The notes under the pieces: generated by a model | Database searches by the model: none | What the model saw: the letters and a program-made list of their open reading frames with translations, nothing else | Told to the model about the DNA's origin: nothing | From: Providencia huaxiensis | Lineage (GTDB): Bacteria; Pseudomonadota; Gammaproteobacteria; Enterobacterales; Enterobacteriaceae | Assembly: GCF_002843235.3 (NCBI RefSeq) | Contig: NZ_CP031123.2 | Coordinates: 1,364,001 to 1,428,000 of the forward strand | DNA length: 64,000 nucleotides | Direction of reading: 5' to 3' | Position numbers and translations under genes: made by a program | In this document: positions 50,443 through 59,878 of the stretch, one piece after another | How the letters are laid out: every line of letters begins with the position of its first letter | How positions within the stretch are numbered: position 1 is the stretch's first letter

Positions 50443-51570
50443 ATGATCCGTAAAATTCAGAATATTTTTAACCTAGGAGTCAAAGAATTACGCAGTTTAG
50501 GCCGCGATAAAGCGATGTTAGCTTTGATTGTTTTTGCTTTTACCGTGTCGATTTATTCGTCAGCAACCGTGACGCCTGGATCTTTACATAATGCGCCTAT
50601 TGCGATTGCTGACCAAGATAAATCACAGTTATCAAACCGAATAATCAATAGTTTTTATGCACCTTATTTCTTATCTCCTGTAGATATTACGCCAGACCAA
50701 ATTGATGGTTTGTTAAACCGTGGTTCATATACGTTTGCATTAGATATTCCACCTAATTTTCAACGTGATGTGCTTGCAGGGCGGCACCCAGAAATTCAAG
50801 TCAATATTGATGCAACAAGGATGAGCCAAGCCTTCTTAGGAAATAGTTATATTCAAAATATTACCTTAGGGGAAGTGAATGAATTTTTAGCAAAATACCG
50901 TAGTAATGCGAGTTTGCCTGTCGACTTGGAAGTACGTATGCGCTTTAACCCCAATTTGACACAGTCATGGTTCGGTTCTGTCATGGCAATCATTAATAAT
51001 ATTACGATGTTATCGATTGTTTTAACGGGGGCGGCGCTGATCCGCGAGCGGGAACACGGTACAGTCGAGCATTTGATGGTTATGCCTTTAACACCATTTG
51101 AAATTATGATGTCGAAAATATGGTCAATGGGGCTGGTGGTACTGATCGCATCCGGTGTTTCCTTAATTTTGGTCGTAAAAACATTGCTACAAGTACCAAT
51201 CGAAGGGTCTATCTTATTGTTTATGTGTGGGGTGGCCTTGAGTTTATTTGCGACAACGTCGATTGGTATTTTTATGGGGACGATTGCACGCTCCATGCCC
51301 CAGTTTGGTTTGTTGATGATCTTAGTGCTATTGCCATTAAATATGCTTTCTGGCGGGATGACTGCGCGAGAAAGTATGCCTCAGCTTGTTCAAGATATTA
51401 TGTTAACCATGCCGACAACACACTTTGTTAGCCTTGCTCAAGCGATTTTATATCGTGGTGCTGGCTTCCAAATTGTTTGGCCTCAATTTGCAGTTCTTGT
51501 TGTGATTGGTGCTGTGTTCTTTTCTCTCGCACTCATTCGTTTTCGTAAAACGATTGCCACCATGGCATAA
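50443..51570 (+). CDS. yhhJ: ABC-2 permease YhhJ
   Basis: The 375-residue ABC-2 permease has one N-terminal helix, a large periplasmic domain (about 45-175) and five or more C-terminal helices, with the ALIREREHGTVEHLMVMPL signature. It is the second permease half for RbbA. It is the last gene of the operon, ending at a hairpin terminator. Confidence 0.94.
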   Translation: MIRKIQNIFNLGVKELRSLGRDKAMLALIVFAFTVSIYSSATVTPGSLHNAPIAIADQDKSQLSNRIINSFYAPYFLSPVDITPDQIDGLLNRGSYTFALDIPPNFQRDVLAGRHPEIQVNIDATRMSQAFLGNSYIQNITLGEVNEFLAKYRSNASLPVDLEVRMRFNPNLTQSWFGSVMAIINNITMLSIVLTGAALIREREHGTVEHLMVMPLTPFEIMMSKIWSMGLVVLIASGVSLILVVKTLLQVPIEGSILLFMCGVALSLFATTSIGIFMGTIARSMPQFGLLMILVLLPLNMLSGGMTARESMPQLVQDIMLTMPTTHFVSLAQAILYRGAGFQIVWPQFAVLVVIGAVFFSLALIRFRKTIATMA

Positions 51571-51602
51571 CCTACTGTACATAAAACATCCATTAAAAAT
51601 AA

Positions 51603-51631
51603 AACGCTTGCTGAATTGTTCAGTAAGCGTT
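51603..51631 (+). terminator. Terminator after yhhJ
   Basis: A 13-bp stem AACGCTTGCTGAA / TTCAGTAAGCGTT with one G-U and a 3-nt loop. Confidence 0.75.
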
Positions 51632-51664
51632 CTAATGCTTTGCCTATTAATTATATGAACATGA

Positions 51665-51701
51665 TTAGGTTGTGCCTATCAAATCGATAGTAGGTAATGA
51701 T
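51665..51701. promoter_or_regulatory. OxyR-type binding site upstream of ahpC
   Basis: Four tetranucleotides at the OxyR spacing (7 bp between each): TTAG, CTAT, ATAG, TGAT. They match ATAG-CTAT-ATAG-CTAT at 13 of 16 positions. It lies about 60-95 bp before the ahpC start, as expected for peroxide induction. Confidence 0.65.
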
Positions 51702-51758
51702 TGGATTAAGCTGCTGTAAAACAGTAACTTAATAGGCAACCAAACAGGAGAACATCAT

Positions 51759-52322
51759 ATGTCATTAATTAATACTCAAATCAAACCATTTACTAACCAA
51801 GCATTTAAAGATGGCCAATTCATCGAAGTTTCTGAAAAAGATGTTGCAGGTAAATGGAGCGTTTTCTTCTTCTATCCAGCTGACTTTACCTTTGTTTGCC
51901 CAACTGAACTGGGTGACATTGCTGACCATTATGAAGAATTCCAAAAATTAGGTGTTGAAATTTTCTCTGTTTCTACTGACACACATTTCACCCATAAAGC
52001 ATGGCATGCAAGCTCAGAAACTATCGGTAAAATCAAATATGCCATGATCGGTGACCCAACTGGCGCATTAACACGTAACTTTGAAAACATGCGTGAAAAC
52101 GAAGGCTTAGCAGACCGCGGTACTTTCGTTGTTGACCCACAAGGTATTATTCAGGCAATCGAAATTACTGCTGAAGGTATTGGTCGTGATGCAGCTGACC
52201 TGTTACGTAAAGTTAAAGCAGCACAATATGTTGCTAGCCACCCAGGTGAAGTTTGCCCAGCTAAATGGAAAGAAGGTGATGCAACGCTGTCTCCATCTTT
52301 GGACTTAGTCGGCAAAATCTAA
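51759..52322 (+). CDS. ahpC: Alkyl hydroperoxide reductase subunit C
   Basis: The 187-residue 2-Cys peroxiredoxin has peroxidatic Cys47 in DFTFVCPTE and resolving Cys166 in GEVCPAKW. It reduces H2O2 and organic hydroperoxides using AhpF. AGGAG lies before the ATG. Its length and motifs match E. coli AhpC. Confidence 0.99.
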   Translation: MSLINTQIKPFTNQAFKDGQFIEVSEKDVAGKWSVFFFYPADFTFVCPTELGDIADHYEEFQKLGVEIFSVSTDTHFTHKAWHASSETIGKIKYAMIGDPTGALTRNFENMRENEGLADRGTFVVDPQGIIQAIEITAEGIGRDAADLLRKVKAAQYVASHPGEVCPAKWKEGDATLSPSLDLVGKI

Positions 52323-52359
52323 TTAATCTATCTTAATTGATTAATACTGAATAATTCAG

Positions 52360-52416
52360 GTTGCAGGTGTTTAGGCCTGCAACTTGGATCATGACGGGTA
52401 TATGTACCCGATTTTA
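52360..52416 (+). terminator. Two hairpins between ahpC and ahpF
   Basis: GTTGCAGG / CCTGCAAC (52360-52383) is followed by CGGGTA-TATG-TACCCG (52395-52410), then ATTTTAT. They are probable partial terminators giving more ahpC than ahpF mRNA. Confidence 0.65.
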
Positions 52417-52439
52417 TGATAAAAATTAAAGGGGATTAC

Positions 52440-54014
52440 ATGCTCGACAATAATTTACAGGCACAGTTGAAAGCCTACTTAGAACGTTTAACTAAACCCG
52501 TTGAATTAGTTGCTAATATAGATGACAGCCAAAAATCAAATGAAATCAAACAGCTGTTAGAACAAATTGCCTCACTGTCAGATAAAGTCACTGTACGTGA
52601 AGAGCGCAATAGCGCACTAAGAACACCGTCTTTTTTAATTACTAACCCAGGTACAGATAGTGGTTTGCGTTTTGCAGGCTCACCTCTGGGACATGAATTT
52701 ACCTCTCTTGTGTTGGCATTATTGCAAATCGGTGGTCATCCATCGAAAGAATCGCAAGAGTTATTAGAGCAAGTTAAAGGCCTTGAAGGCGAATTCCACT
52801 TTGAAACTTATTACTCTTTATCTTGCCATAACTGCCCAGATGTTGTTCAAGCTCTGAACTTAATGGCAGTTTTAAATCCAAATGTTAGTCATACCGCCAT
52901 TGATGGCGCGCTTTTCCAAAACGAGATTGATGAACGTAATGTCATGGGCGTTCCAGCGGTTTACCTGAATGGAAAAGAGTTTGGTCAAGGGCGTATGACA
53001 CTCAGTGAGATTGTGAGCAAAGTTGACACGAATGCCGATGCGCGTGCAGCGAAATCACTGACAGAGCGCGAGCCTTTTGAAGTCCTCGTGATTGGTAGTG
53101 GCCCAGCAGGGGCTTCAGCAGCAATCTATACTGCACGTAAAGGGATCCGCACAGGCGTGATAGGCGAGCGTTTTGGTGGCCAAGTCATGGATACGGTTGA
53201 TATTGAAAACTATATTTCCGTTATCAAAACGGAAGGCGCTATTTTTGCAGGTGCGTTGAAGAACCATGTGGACAGCTATGATGTTGATGTTATTGATGGG
53301 CAGTCAGTGACAAAATTGATCCCAGCTGCGCAAGAAGGTGGTTTACACCAAATCGAAACAGCATCAGGCGGGATCTTAAAATCACGCAGTATTATTATTT
53401 CAACGGGTGCTCGCTGGAGAAATATGGGCGTTCCAGGGGAACAAGAATACCGGACGAAAGGTGTTACATTCTGCCCACACTGCGATGGCCCATTATTTAA
53501 AGGCAAGCGTGTTGCCGTGATTGGCGGTGGTAACTCAGGTATTGAAGCGGCTATTGACCTAGCGGGTGTCGTTGACCATGTGACTGTACTGGAGTTTGCA
53601 CCAGAACTGAAAGCGGACTCAGTATTACAGCAAAAAGCACGTAGCATGAAAAATGTGGATATTATCGTTAATGCGCAAACCTTAGAAGTAAAAGGTGATG
53701 GCAGTAAAATGACCGGCCTTGAGTATAAAGACCGCACTGATGATAGCGTACATTTATTGGAAGTGGCGGGGGCATTCGTACAAATCGGTTTATTGCCTAA
53801 TACCAATTGGTTAGGCGACACCGTTGCCAGAAACCGTATGGGCGAAATTGAAATTGACGCTCGTAACGAAACCAGTATTAAGGGTATTTTTGCTGCTGGT
53901 GACTGTACTACAGTACCTTATAAGCAAATTATTATTTCAGCCGGGGAAGGGGCCAAAGCCGCACTTAGCGCATTTGACTACCTCATCCGCACAAGTACCA
54001 GAACCGCTGAATAG
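52440..54014 (+). CDS. ahpF: Alkyl hydroperoxide reductase subunit F
   Basis: The protein of about 524 residues has an N-terminal double thioredoxin domain with CxxC in SCHNCPD (about 129-132). A FAD/NAD(P)-binding thioredoxin-reductase module follows ([12 protein letters not shown], redox CPHC near 345-348, FAAGDCT). It transfers electrons from NADH to AhpC. The start at 52440 is set by AAAGGGG 5-10 nt upstream; an ATG at 52416 lies at the end of the hairpin. Confidence 0.98.
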   Translation: MLDNNLQAQLKAYLERLTKPVELVANIDDSQKSNEIKQLLEQIASLSDKVTVREERNSALRTPSFLITNPGTDSGLRFAGSPLGHEFTSLVLALLQIGGHPSKESQELLEQVKGLEGEFHFETYYSLSCHNCPDVVQALNLMAVLNPNVSHTAIDGALFQNEIDERNVMGVPAVYLNGKEFGQGRMTLSEIVSKVDTNADARAAKSLTEREPFEVLVIGSGPAGASAAIYTARKGIRTGVIGERFGGQVMDTVDIENYISVIKTEGAIFAGALKNHVDSYDVDVIDGQSVTKLIPAAQEGGLHQIETASGGILKSRSIIISTGARWRNMGVPGEQEYRTKGVTFCPHCDGPLFKGKRVAVIGGGNSGIEAAIDLAGVVDHVTVLEFAPELKADSVLQQKARSMKNVDIIVNAQTLEVKGDGSKMTGLEYKDRTDDSVHLLEVAGAFVQIGLLPNTNWLGDTVARNRMGEIEIDARNETSIKGIFAAGDCTTVPYKQIIISAGEGAKAALSAFDYLIRTSTRTAE

Positions 54015-54050
54015 GTATAATTTACTTTATATTCAGTGAGTTGTAGTCAA

Positions 54051-54080
54051 AAGGCACTCGGGGGCGAGTGCCTTTTTTTT
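54051..54080 (+). terminator. Terminator after ahpF
   Basis: A 10-bp stem AAGGCACTCG / CGAGTGCCTT with GGGG loop, followed by a T-run to 54080. Confidence 0.95.
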
Positions 54081-54087
54081 GTGCATA

Positions 54088-54789
54088 GAAAACCCCCAGC
54101 TAGGCTGGGGGTTCCGTAAAGCTTTCAGCTTTGAATAAGATATTAAAACCCCTTTTGATTTGTTAAAACACCTTGCGGTCTGGCAACTGCAAGAGTCAAA
54201 CAAAAAATCAAAAGGGGGTCCCAATGGGGGACGAAAAGAGCTTAGCGCATACACGATGGAATTGTAAATATCACATTGTTTTTGCCCCAAAGTATAGAAG
54301 GCAAGTTTTCTACGGTGAAAAACGTAGGGCGATAGGTAGTATTTTAAGGAAATTGTGTGAGTGGAAAAATGTCAGGATAGTGGAGGCAGAATGTTGTGTT
54401 GACCACATACACATGCTTCTAGAAATCCCACCCAAGATGAGTGTTTCGAGCTTTATGGGGTATTTAAAAGGAAAAAGCAGTCTAATGCTTTATGAGCAAT
54501 TTGGGGATTTAAAGTTTAAATATCGAAATAGAGAGTTTTGGTGCAGAGGGTACTATGTTGATACGGTAGGAAAGAATACGAAACGAATACAAGAATATAT
54601 AAAACATCAGTTAGAACAGGATAAATTGGGAGAGCAATTGTCGCTCCCCTATCCGGGCAGCCCGTTTACGGGCCGTAAGTAATCCATAGATGCAAATGTC
54701 AGAGCCGTTATGCGCCTGTTAGGGCGCGGCTGGTAACAAAGCCTTATAGGCGCATATTAAAAACCTCCGGCTATGCCGGAGGATATTTA
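54088..54789 (+). mobile_element. IS200 (IS200/IS605 family)
   Basis: The left-end hairpin AACCCCCAGC / GCTGGGGGTT (54091-54113) and the right-end hairpin CCTCCGGC / GCCGGAGG (54764-54782) flank one tnpA. An internal inverted repeat (54148-54161 with 54205-54219) sequesters the tnpA Shine-Dalgarno, as known for IS200 translational control. The element sits just past the ahpF terminator. TTGTGCATA occurs on both flanks (54079-54087 and 54790-54798). Confidence 0.93.
54224..54682 (+). CDS. tnpA: IS200 transposase TnpA
   Basis: The 152-residue Y1 HUH transposase has the HUH motif in VDHIHMLLEIPP and the catalytic Tyr in RGYYVDTVGKN. It is nearly identical to Salmonella IS200 TnpA as I recall it. 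The start at 54224 (MGDEKSLAHTRW) matches that protein. The coding region is intact. Confidence 0.96.
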   Translation: MGDEKSLAHTRWNCKYHIVFAPKYRRQVFYGEKRRAIGSILRKLCEWKNVRIVEAECCVDHIHMLLEIPPKMSVSSFMGYLKGKSSLMLYEQFGDLKFKYRNREFWCRGYYVDTVGKNTKRIQEYIKHQLEQDKLGEQLSLPYPGSPFTGRK

Positions 54790-54839
54790 TTGTGCATAAT
54801 CTGTACAAAAAAGGCTCAAAAGTGCCTAAAAGTGTTCAA

Positions 54840-54925
54840 GTGTGGACAACTTGTGGACGATCTAAACGCTGATTTGGTGGTACTTACAGCGGAGAAATAC
54901 ATCCCAGTGTGGACAATTTGTGGAC
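54840..54925. repeat. Integrase arm-type repeats (TGTGGAC)
   Basis: A 19-bp sequence (GTGTGGACAACTTGTGGAC) at 54840-54858 recurs with one change at 54907-54925. Each copy holds two direct TGTGGAC units. They lie beside the integrase gene and resemble P2-type Int arm sites as I remember them. Confidence 0.6.
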
Positions 54926-54986
54926 ATGCAAAAGTTAAATTTGCTTCGTTTTTCGTCGTCAAAATCATCCTAAAACGGACAATCTA

Positions 54987-55577
54987 TTAAGCTAACTCTG
55001 TTCCTCCTTTTAATGGATTATACGTAATCGCATCCTGAAGAAAGTCCGGTGCAAAGTGTGCGTAGGTCAGTGTTTGCTGTAATGTCGAGTGACCTAGGAT
55101 CCTCTGCAAAGTAATAATACTGCCGCCATTCATCATAAAATGGGTTGCGAAAGTATGCCGTAATGCGTGCGTGGCTTGGCCCTGCGGCATGTCAGGCTTA
55201 ATGGTCTTTATGTGCTTTCTAAACATATCGTAAGAGGTGTTTGGAAAAAGCAGACCGGATTTTCGCGTACAGACCTTATCTGCGACTTCTTGGGAAATCG
55301 GCACAATGCGCGCTTTCCCCGTTTTGGTAAAAGTGAAACGGATTTTATTTTGGATCACATGCTCGCGTTTTAATTTAACCGCTTCCCCCCAGCGTGCACC
55401 GGTGCTTAAACATAAAATCGCCACTTTTTTATTATCACCTTTTAATATATTCAGCAGCAGCCCGATTTCTTCATGCGTTAAATAAGACATTTCAGTCGCT
55501 TTTTGCTTTAACCGTGATAACCCTCGTATTGGGTGTTTCCCCATAAATAAATCCGTGCCTTTAAGGCGGTAAATATG
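54987..55577 (-). pseudogene. int: P2-like tyrosine integrase, N-terminally truncated
   Basis: The catalytic domain is complete: Arg in STGARWGEAV, H-x-x-R in HALRHTFATH, LGHS and the nucleophile Tyr in QTLTYAHF. The N-terminal arm-binding and core-binding parts (about 150 residues) are absent. An internal ATG at 55544 gives 185 residues, but family-like sequence (HIYRLKGTDLF) runs upstream to about 55577, where it meets the replication gene. It is probably inactive. Confidence 0.85.
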
Positions 55578-55591
55578 CCGCTTATCGCTGA

Positions 55592-57982
55592 AAAATCACG
55601 GTTTATCGTGGAGGGCTTGATATCGCCCCATTGAAAGGGTTGTATTCCGAGTCTAGCTATCATGCCAATGGGTTAGGTGCGGCAACGGTTAAATTTGCCT
55701 TACCTGAAGGGGCTTATTGGGAGCGTATTATTGATAGGCCGTCACAGTTTGATCGCAAAGCTAACTTTTTTGGTTCTTATAAAGGGCATTGGTGGACACT
55801 GCCACAACAGGATTTAACCCAAGCCAAAGAAATCTGGCTAACGGAAGGTATTTTTGATGCACTTAGCTTGATTCAAAATGGTATTGCGGCTGTATCGTTA
55901 ATGACTTGCCATAATTACCCTGAAGTCGCGTTGAATACGTTGAGAACTGCGCTAGGGAACAATAAAAAGCCGTTGTTGGTTTGGGCGTTAGATAATGGTG
56001 CAGCTGGCGAACGCGCAATGAAAAAGTTTGTTGCCCGCAGCCATGATGATGGATGGAAAGCCACGGCCGCGAGACCTACTGAAAAAGAATGTGGCAACGA
56101 TTGGAATGACTTGCATATGAAAGGCAAGCTAACGGAGCGCGATATTGCCCGTTATCGCTATTACGGCAAGTTGTTGTTAGCCTCAACCGCGTTTGAAAAG
56201 GCGCGTTTAATGTTTAACTGGACAGAGCGTTCAGAGTTCGATTTTCAACACGATAATCGCTTGTATTGGTTTAAGTTGGATATCGATAAAATGATGAAAA
56301 CCATTGAACGTATTCATGATGCCGAACCTGATTTAGATGAAGATGAAGCCAGACAAAAAGCGGTGAAAGAGTCCGGCACGGTGGTTGAAATCGCTAATTG
56401 TTATCCCACACCATTATATTTCCAAAAGTCTGTAGAAACCGATGAATCATGGTATTACATGCGAGTCGATTTTCCTCGGCAGCCACAAGTTAAAGCCACG
56501 TTTACCGCCTCACAGTTAACCAGCGCCAGTGAATTCAAGAAGCGTTTATTGCATGTGGCCAAAGGGGCGGTTTATACCGGCACAACTTTGCAATTGGACC
56601 GCATTTGCAAACAAGCCTTGCCAGATATTAAAGAGGTGATCACGCAAAACTATGTGGGTTATAACAAAGAGTATGGTGTGTATGTGTTTAATGATGTTGC
56701 GGTGCAGGATGGTAAGTGTTTTACGTTAAATGAGGAGGATTATTTCTCTCTCAATAAGTTGGATATCAAGACGTTAAGCCTTAGTCCATCATTGGCCATT
56801 AATACCGATTTTAGTGAATTTGATACCAGTTGGTTAAGTTCTCTTTGGGATGCGTTTGGTGCAAAAGGTTATGTGGTGTTGGCGTTCTGGCTGGGTTCGT
56901 TCTTTGCGGAGCAGATACGCAAGACCCATAAAAGCTACCCATTTTTAGAAATTTGCGGTGAGCCTGGTTCAGGTAAAAGTACGTTGATTGAGTTTTTATG
57001 GCGTTTATGTGGCCGTGCAGATTATGAGGGGTTCGATGCATCAAAATCGAGTGTTGCCGCTCGAGGACGAAACTTTTCACAGATAAGTAATTTGCCAGTG
57101 TGTTTAATTGAAAGTGATCGCGTGCAAGATAATGCAAAACTAAAAGCGTTTGATTGGGAAGAGTTAAAATCACTGTATAACGGCCGTGCGACGCGTTCAC
57201 TAGGGGTTAAAAATAGCGGTAATGAGACCTACGAGCCGTTATTTAAAGGCAGTATTGTGATTGCACAGAATGCAGAGATTAACGCGTCACGCGCCGTTTT
57301 AGAACGGATTATTCATCTTTATACCGACAAAGCGGAGCAAAGTGTTGAAACTCGTTATGCTGCCATTGCCCTTGAACGTTATCCTATTGAAAAGCTGTCT
57401 GGTTTTCTGCCTACGGTATTGATGAAAGAAGCGGCGATATTAAAGCAATACAATGAGCGTGTAGATGGCTTACAGGCGCAGTTATTTGCGGATAAGGCGA
57501 TTAACCATGAGCGGATCGCCAAAAATCATGCACAGTTAATCGCATTATTGGAAACGTTAGCGTTAGTTTTACCCGTAAAAGCGGCACATATTCGCCAAAC
57601 TCGTGGCTTTATTATTGAGTTGGCCAAACAACGTGTTCAGGCGATCCAACTTGACCAACCGCAAGTGATGGAGTTTTGGGAGCTGTTTGATTATTTACAC
57701 GATAATGAGGCCTTTGGTGTGAATCATTGCGGTGAAAAGGGAGTTTATGCGGTGAATTTTAACCATATTGCACAGGTGGCCAGTGAATACCGCCAGTCTA
57801 TGCAATTGAATACCGATATTAAGAACTTATTGAAATCGGGGCGAATGCGTAAGTTTGTGGGCGTTAAGACGGTGCGAAGTGTGGTAAACAGCCAGTTTAA
57901 TAGCACGCTTGCGGTGGGGAGTACGCTTAAAAGACCCGAAGTGATTAAGTGCTGGGTATTTCAGGAAAACAGTGAGAGTTAG
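55592..57982 (+). CDS. Phage primase/helicase-like replication protein, N-terminally truncated
   Basis: About 797 codons are open from just after the junction; the first usable start is a TTG at 55631. A TOPRIM-like part lies near residues 60-150 (IWLTEGIFDALSLIQNG, LVWALDNGAAGERA). A P-loop ATPase lies in the second half (GEPGSGKST near residue 445, then CLIESDRV). This suits a phage primase-helicase. The N-terminal zinc/primase part seems lost. The iteron array immediately downstream would be its origin. Confidence 0.7.
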   Translation, partial: KITVYRGGLDIAPLKGLYSESSYHANGLGAATVKFALPEGAYWERIIDRPSQFDRKANFFGSYKGHWWTLPQQDLTQAKEIWLTEGIFDALSLIQNGIAAVSLMTCHNYPEVALNTLRTALGNNKKPLLVWALDNGAAGERAMKKFVARSHDDGWKATAARPTEKECGNDWNDLHMKGKLTERDIARYRYYGKLLLASTAFEKARLMFNWTERSEFDFQHDNRLYWFKLDIDKMMKTIERIHDAEPDLDEDEARQKAVKESGTVVEIANCYPTPLYFQKSVETDESWYYMRVDFPRQPQVKATFTASQLTSASEFKKRLLHVAKGAVYTGTTLQLDRICKQALPDIKEVITQNYVGYNKEYGVYVFNDVAVQDGKCFTLNEEDYFSLNKLDIKTLSLSPSLAINTDFSEFDTSWLSSLWDAFGAKGYVVLAFWLGSFFAEQIRKTHKSYPFLEICGEPGSGKSTLIEFLWRLCGRADYEGFDASKSSVAARGRNFSQISNLPVCLIESDRVQDNAKLKAFDWEELKSLYNGRATRSLGVKNSGNETYEPLFKGSIVIAQNAEINASRAVLERIIHLYTDKAEQSVETRYAAIALERYPIEKLSGFLPTVLMKEAAILKQYNERVDGLQAQLFADKAINHERIAKNHAQLIALLETLALVLPVKAAHIRQTRGFIIELAKQRVQAIQLDQPQVMEFWELFDYLHDNEAFGVNHCGEKGVYAVNFNHIAQVASEYRQSMQLNTDIKNLLKSGRMRKFVGVKTVRSVVNSQFNSTLAVGSTLKRPEVIKCWVFQENSES

Positions 57983-58159
57983 TTTTCTCCTCTATTTATC
58001 TATAGGCTGCCGATGTGCAGCCTTTCTTTTATCTGTAGAAAGCCATCAAGTAAGTGCTATAAATACTCAGAATGACAAACAAGTGAAAGCATAATGGATT
58101 GTACAATAAATGAGCATTACTAAGTGTCTTTTATATAAATAGAGAATTTGTGGGAGGGG

Positions 58160-58450
58160 TTCGGAAAGCGGTTACAATGGTTACAAAATTAAAATAGTCT
58201 TATATCTTATTGATACTATAAATAAATATGGTAATAGAAAAAGGTTACAAATGGGTTACTTTGTGGTTACGTGTAACCGTTTTAATAGGTTACAAATTAA
58301 AACTATAACTTATTGTTTTATAAGGATGTAACTTTTTAACCCCTGTTTTGTAACCCGTTGTAACCAGTAAAAAGTTACAACGGAGTTGTTTGTAATCAGT
58401 GGGTTAGGAGTGTTTTTAATAGGGTGTAACCGTTGTAACCGGTTTCCGAA
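58160..58450. other. Iteron array, candidate replication origin
   Basis: Thirteen copies of GTTAC (seven) or its complement GTAAC (six) lie within 58171-58439. Many are spaced 9-11 bp apart (for example 58244, 58255, 58266). The array is bounded by a 25-bp imperfect inverted repeat (58160-58184 and 58426-58450, 23 of 25 matching). It follows the replication gene by about 180 bp. Confidence 0.72.
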
Positions 58451-58490
58451 AGGGGCAAAGTTATAGCTGTTGCAAGTTAACCATTAATCT

Positions 58491-59630
58491 TTAATCGGGT
58501 TCGTAATTGTATGATGGTTCAATATAGCCAAAACTAATATAAGAAGGTGAGGATAAAAACTCAACATCATATATATCTACGTCAATTATATTACTCACAT
58601 TTTCAAAATTGCCAGTAAAGGTGATTAATATATCCGTATCAAAATCAAAGTTTGTGCTTTCAGATGTTGTACCTATATTAAAATAATCTTTATCTGTTGA
58701 GTCCCTATGGAATAAAGTGAAATCACAATAAGCGTTTGCATTTATATTCACTCTTGTTTGCACAACAACCATATCATCTTCAAACTGAATTAATTTTAAA
58801 AACAATGGATTTGAAGGTGAATGCGAAAATGTAATATCATTAAAACTAATTTCTAAGTAGTCATAGTCAAATTCAAAATCAGAATTTACATCTGGTTGAG
58901 GTTCTATTTGGTTGGTATAATCCTCAGCCTTTTCTTTGATTAAAGAGTAAAATTGCCCAGAGGAGGAATCTAACATATTAGCTAATTCAGTTAATAGTAT
59001 TTCAGGATCTATTTGTGATTGAAGCTTTGAGATTGCGCTTGATAGGTCAGCAATAACATCAATGTGTTCAGAGTGTTCAGCGTATTTCAGCCAATCTTGA
59101 TCTATACTTACCGCAATAATTTTTTTATTGTATTCTTCTGCCCATGCATCTAATGAAAGGAGAGCAATTGCATCTGGGAATTCTGATTTTTTCTTACCTG
59201 TCTCCTCAAATGGTGGCTGATTTGAAAAATACATTTTCATTAATTTTTTTACATCTAGGCAATCATCAACATTAATAATTTCTAATCCCGTTCTACCAAT
59301 GAATTCGGATATTGATTTATCAGTTGACTCATTAGGTATTAATTCGCTAACCATATCTTGAAAATCGACCAGCCTATCATTATGCGAGTCATAGTATCGA
59401 ATGAAGTCTTTTATAGCCGAACTTAAACCAGCATGCTTCTCTTGTTTTTTTTTCAAAAGATGTTTTTTTAATTCCTCAATAATGATATCTGGTATAACTA
59501 ATTCTATATTTGAGTCTTTAAATTGGTCTAATCTTTTTAGTAGCCCTTTATTCAATGTTAATCCATGGTTTATAAAAATGGAAGTGTCAACACATAAGGC
59601 ATTATATTTACTATCTTTCATTTTACTCAT
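58491..59630 (-). CDS. PIN-domain protein (DUF4935-like) of prophage cargo
   Basis: The 379-residue protein has an N-terminal PIN nuclease fold with the acidic set Asp15 (CVDTSIFIN), Glu (IIIEELKKHL), Asp (EFPDAIALLSL) and Asp (VSIDQDWLKY). A C-terminal domain of about 170 residues rich in Asp, Phe and beta-strands follows; I do not recognise it. It is probably a metal-dependent RNase. The start could be ATG 59630 or ATG 59621. Its low GC differs from the flanking phage genes, which fits acquired cargo. Confidence 0.75.
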   Translation of the reverse strand: MSKMKDSKYNALCVDTSIFINHGLTLNKGLLKRLDQFKDSNIELVIPDIIIEELKKHLLKKKQEKHAGLSSAIKDFIRYYDSHNDRLVDFQDMVSELIPNESTDKSISEFIGRTGLEIINVDDCLDVKKLMKMYFSNQPPFEETGKKKSEFPDAIALLSLDAWAEEYNKKIIAVSIDQDWLKYAEHSEHIDVIADLSSAISKLQSQIDPEILLTELANMLDSSSGQFYSLIKEKAEDYTNQIEPQPDVNSDFEFDYDYLEISFNDITFSHSPSNPLFLKLIQFEDDMVVVQTRVNINANAYCDFTLFHRDSTDKDYFNIGTTSESTNFDFDTDILITFTGNFENVSNIIDVDIYDVEFLSSPSYISFGYIEPSYNYEPD

Positions 59631-59800
59631 TCCAAAAAACGTTTAGGGGCGTTAAGTATAATTTTTATTTATGTTTTTGTGAATGATTGAATAAACACTG
59701 CAGAAATGCCTGTCTGATATTATTTATAGTCAGTTTTCTGGACTAAAATGGCCCTATAACTATTATGTAATTAATGTGAGTGTGAACACAAAAACTTGAG

Positions 59801-59859
59801 TTGACAAAACTGTAAAAATGCACCAACATTCAGGTTGACAAAATCAAATATTTGCACCA
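59801..59859. promoter_or_regulatory. Phased direct-repeat operator before the XRE-ImmA pair
   Basis: TTGACAAAA-N9-TGCACCA occurs twice with identical inner spacing (59801-59825 and 59835-59859, period 34 bp). Each copy carries a -35-like TTGACA. The palindrome TGTGAACACA lies just upstream (59781-59790). Confidence 0.65.
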
Positions 59860-59878
59860 TTTTTTATAAGAGATGATT

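Noticed and set aside
54790..54990. 66-codon plus-strand frame between IS200 and int
   Set aside because: It runs through the arm-type repeats and has no ribosome site; attachment-site DNA is the better reading.
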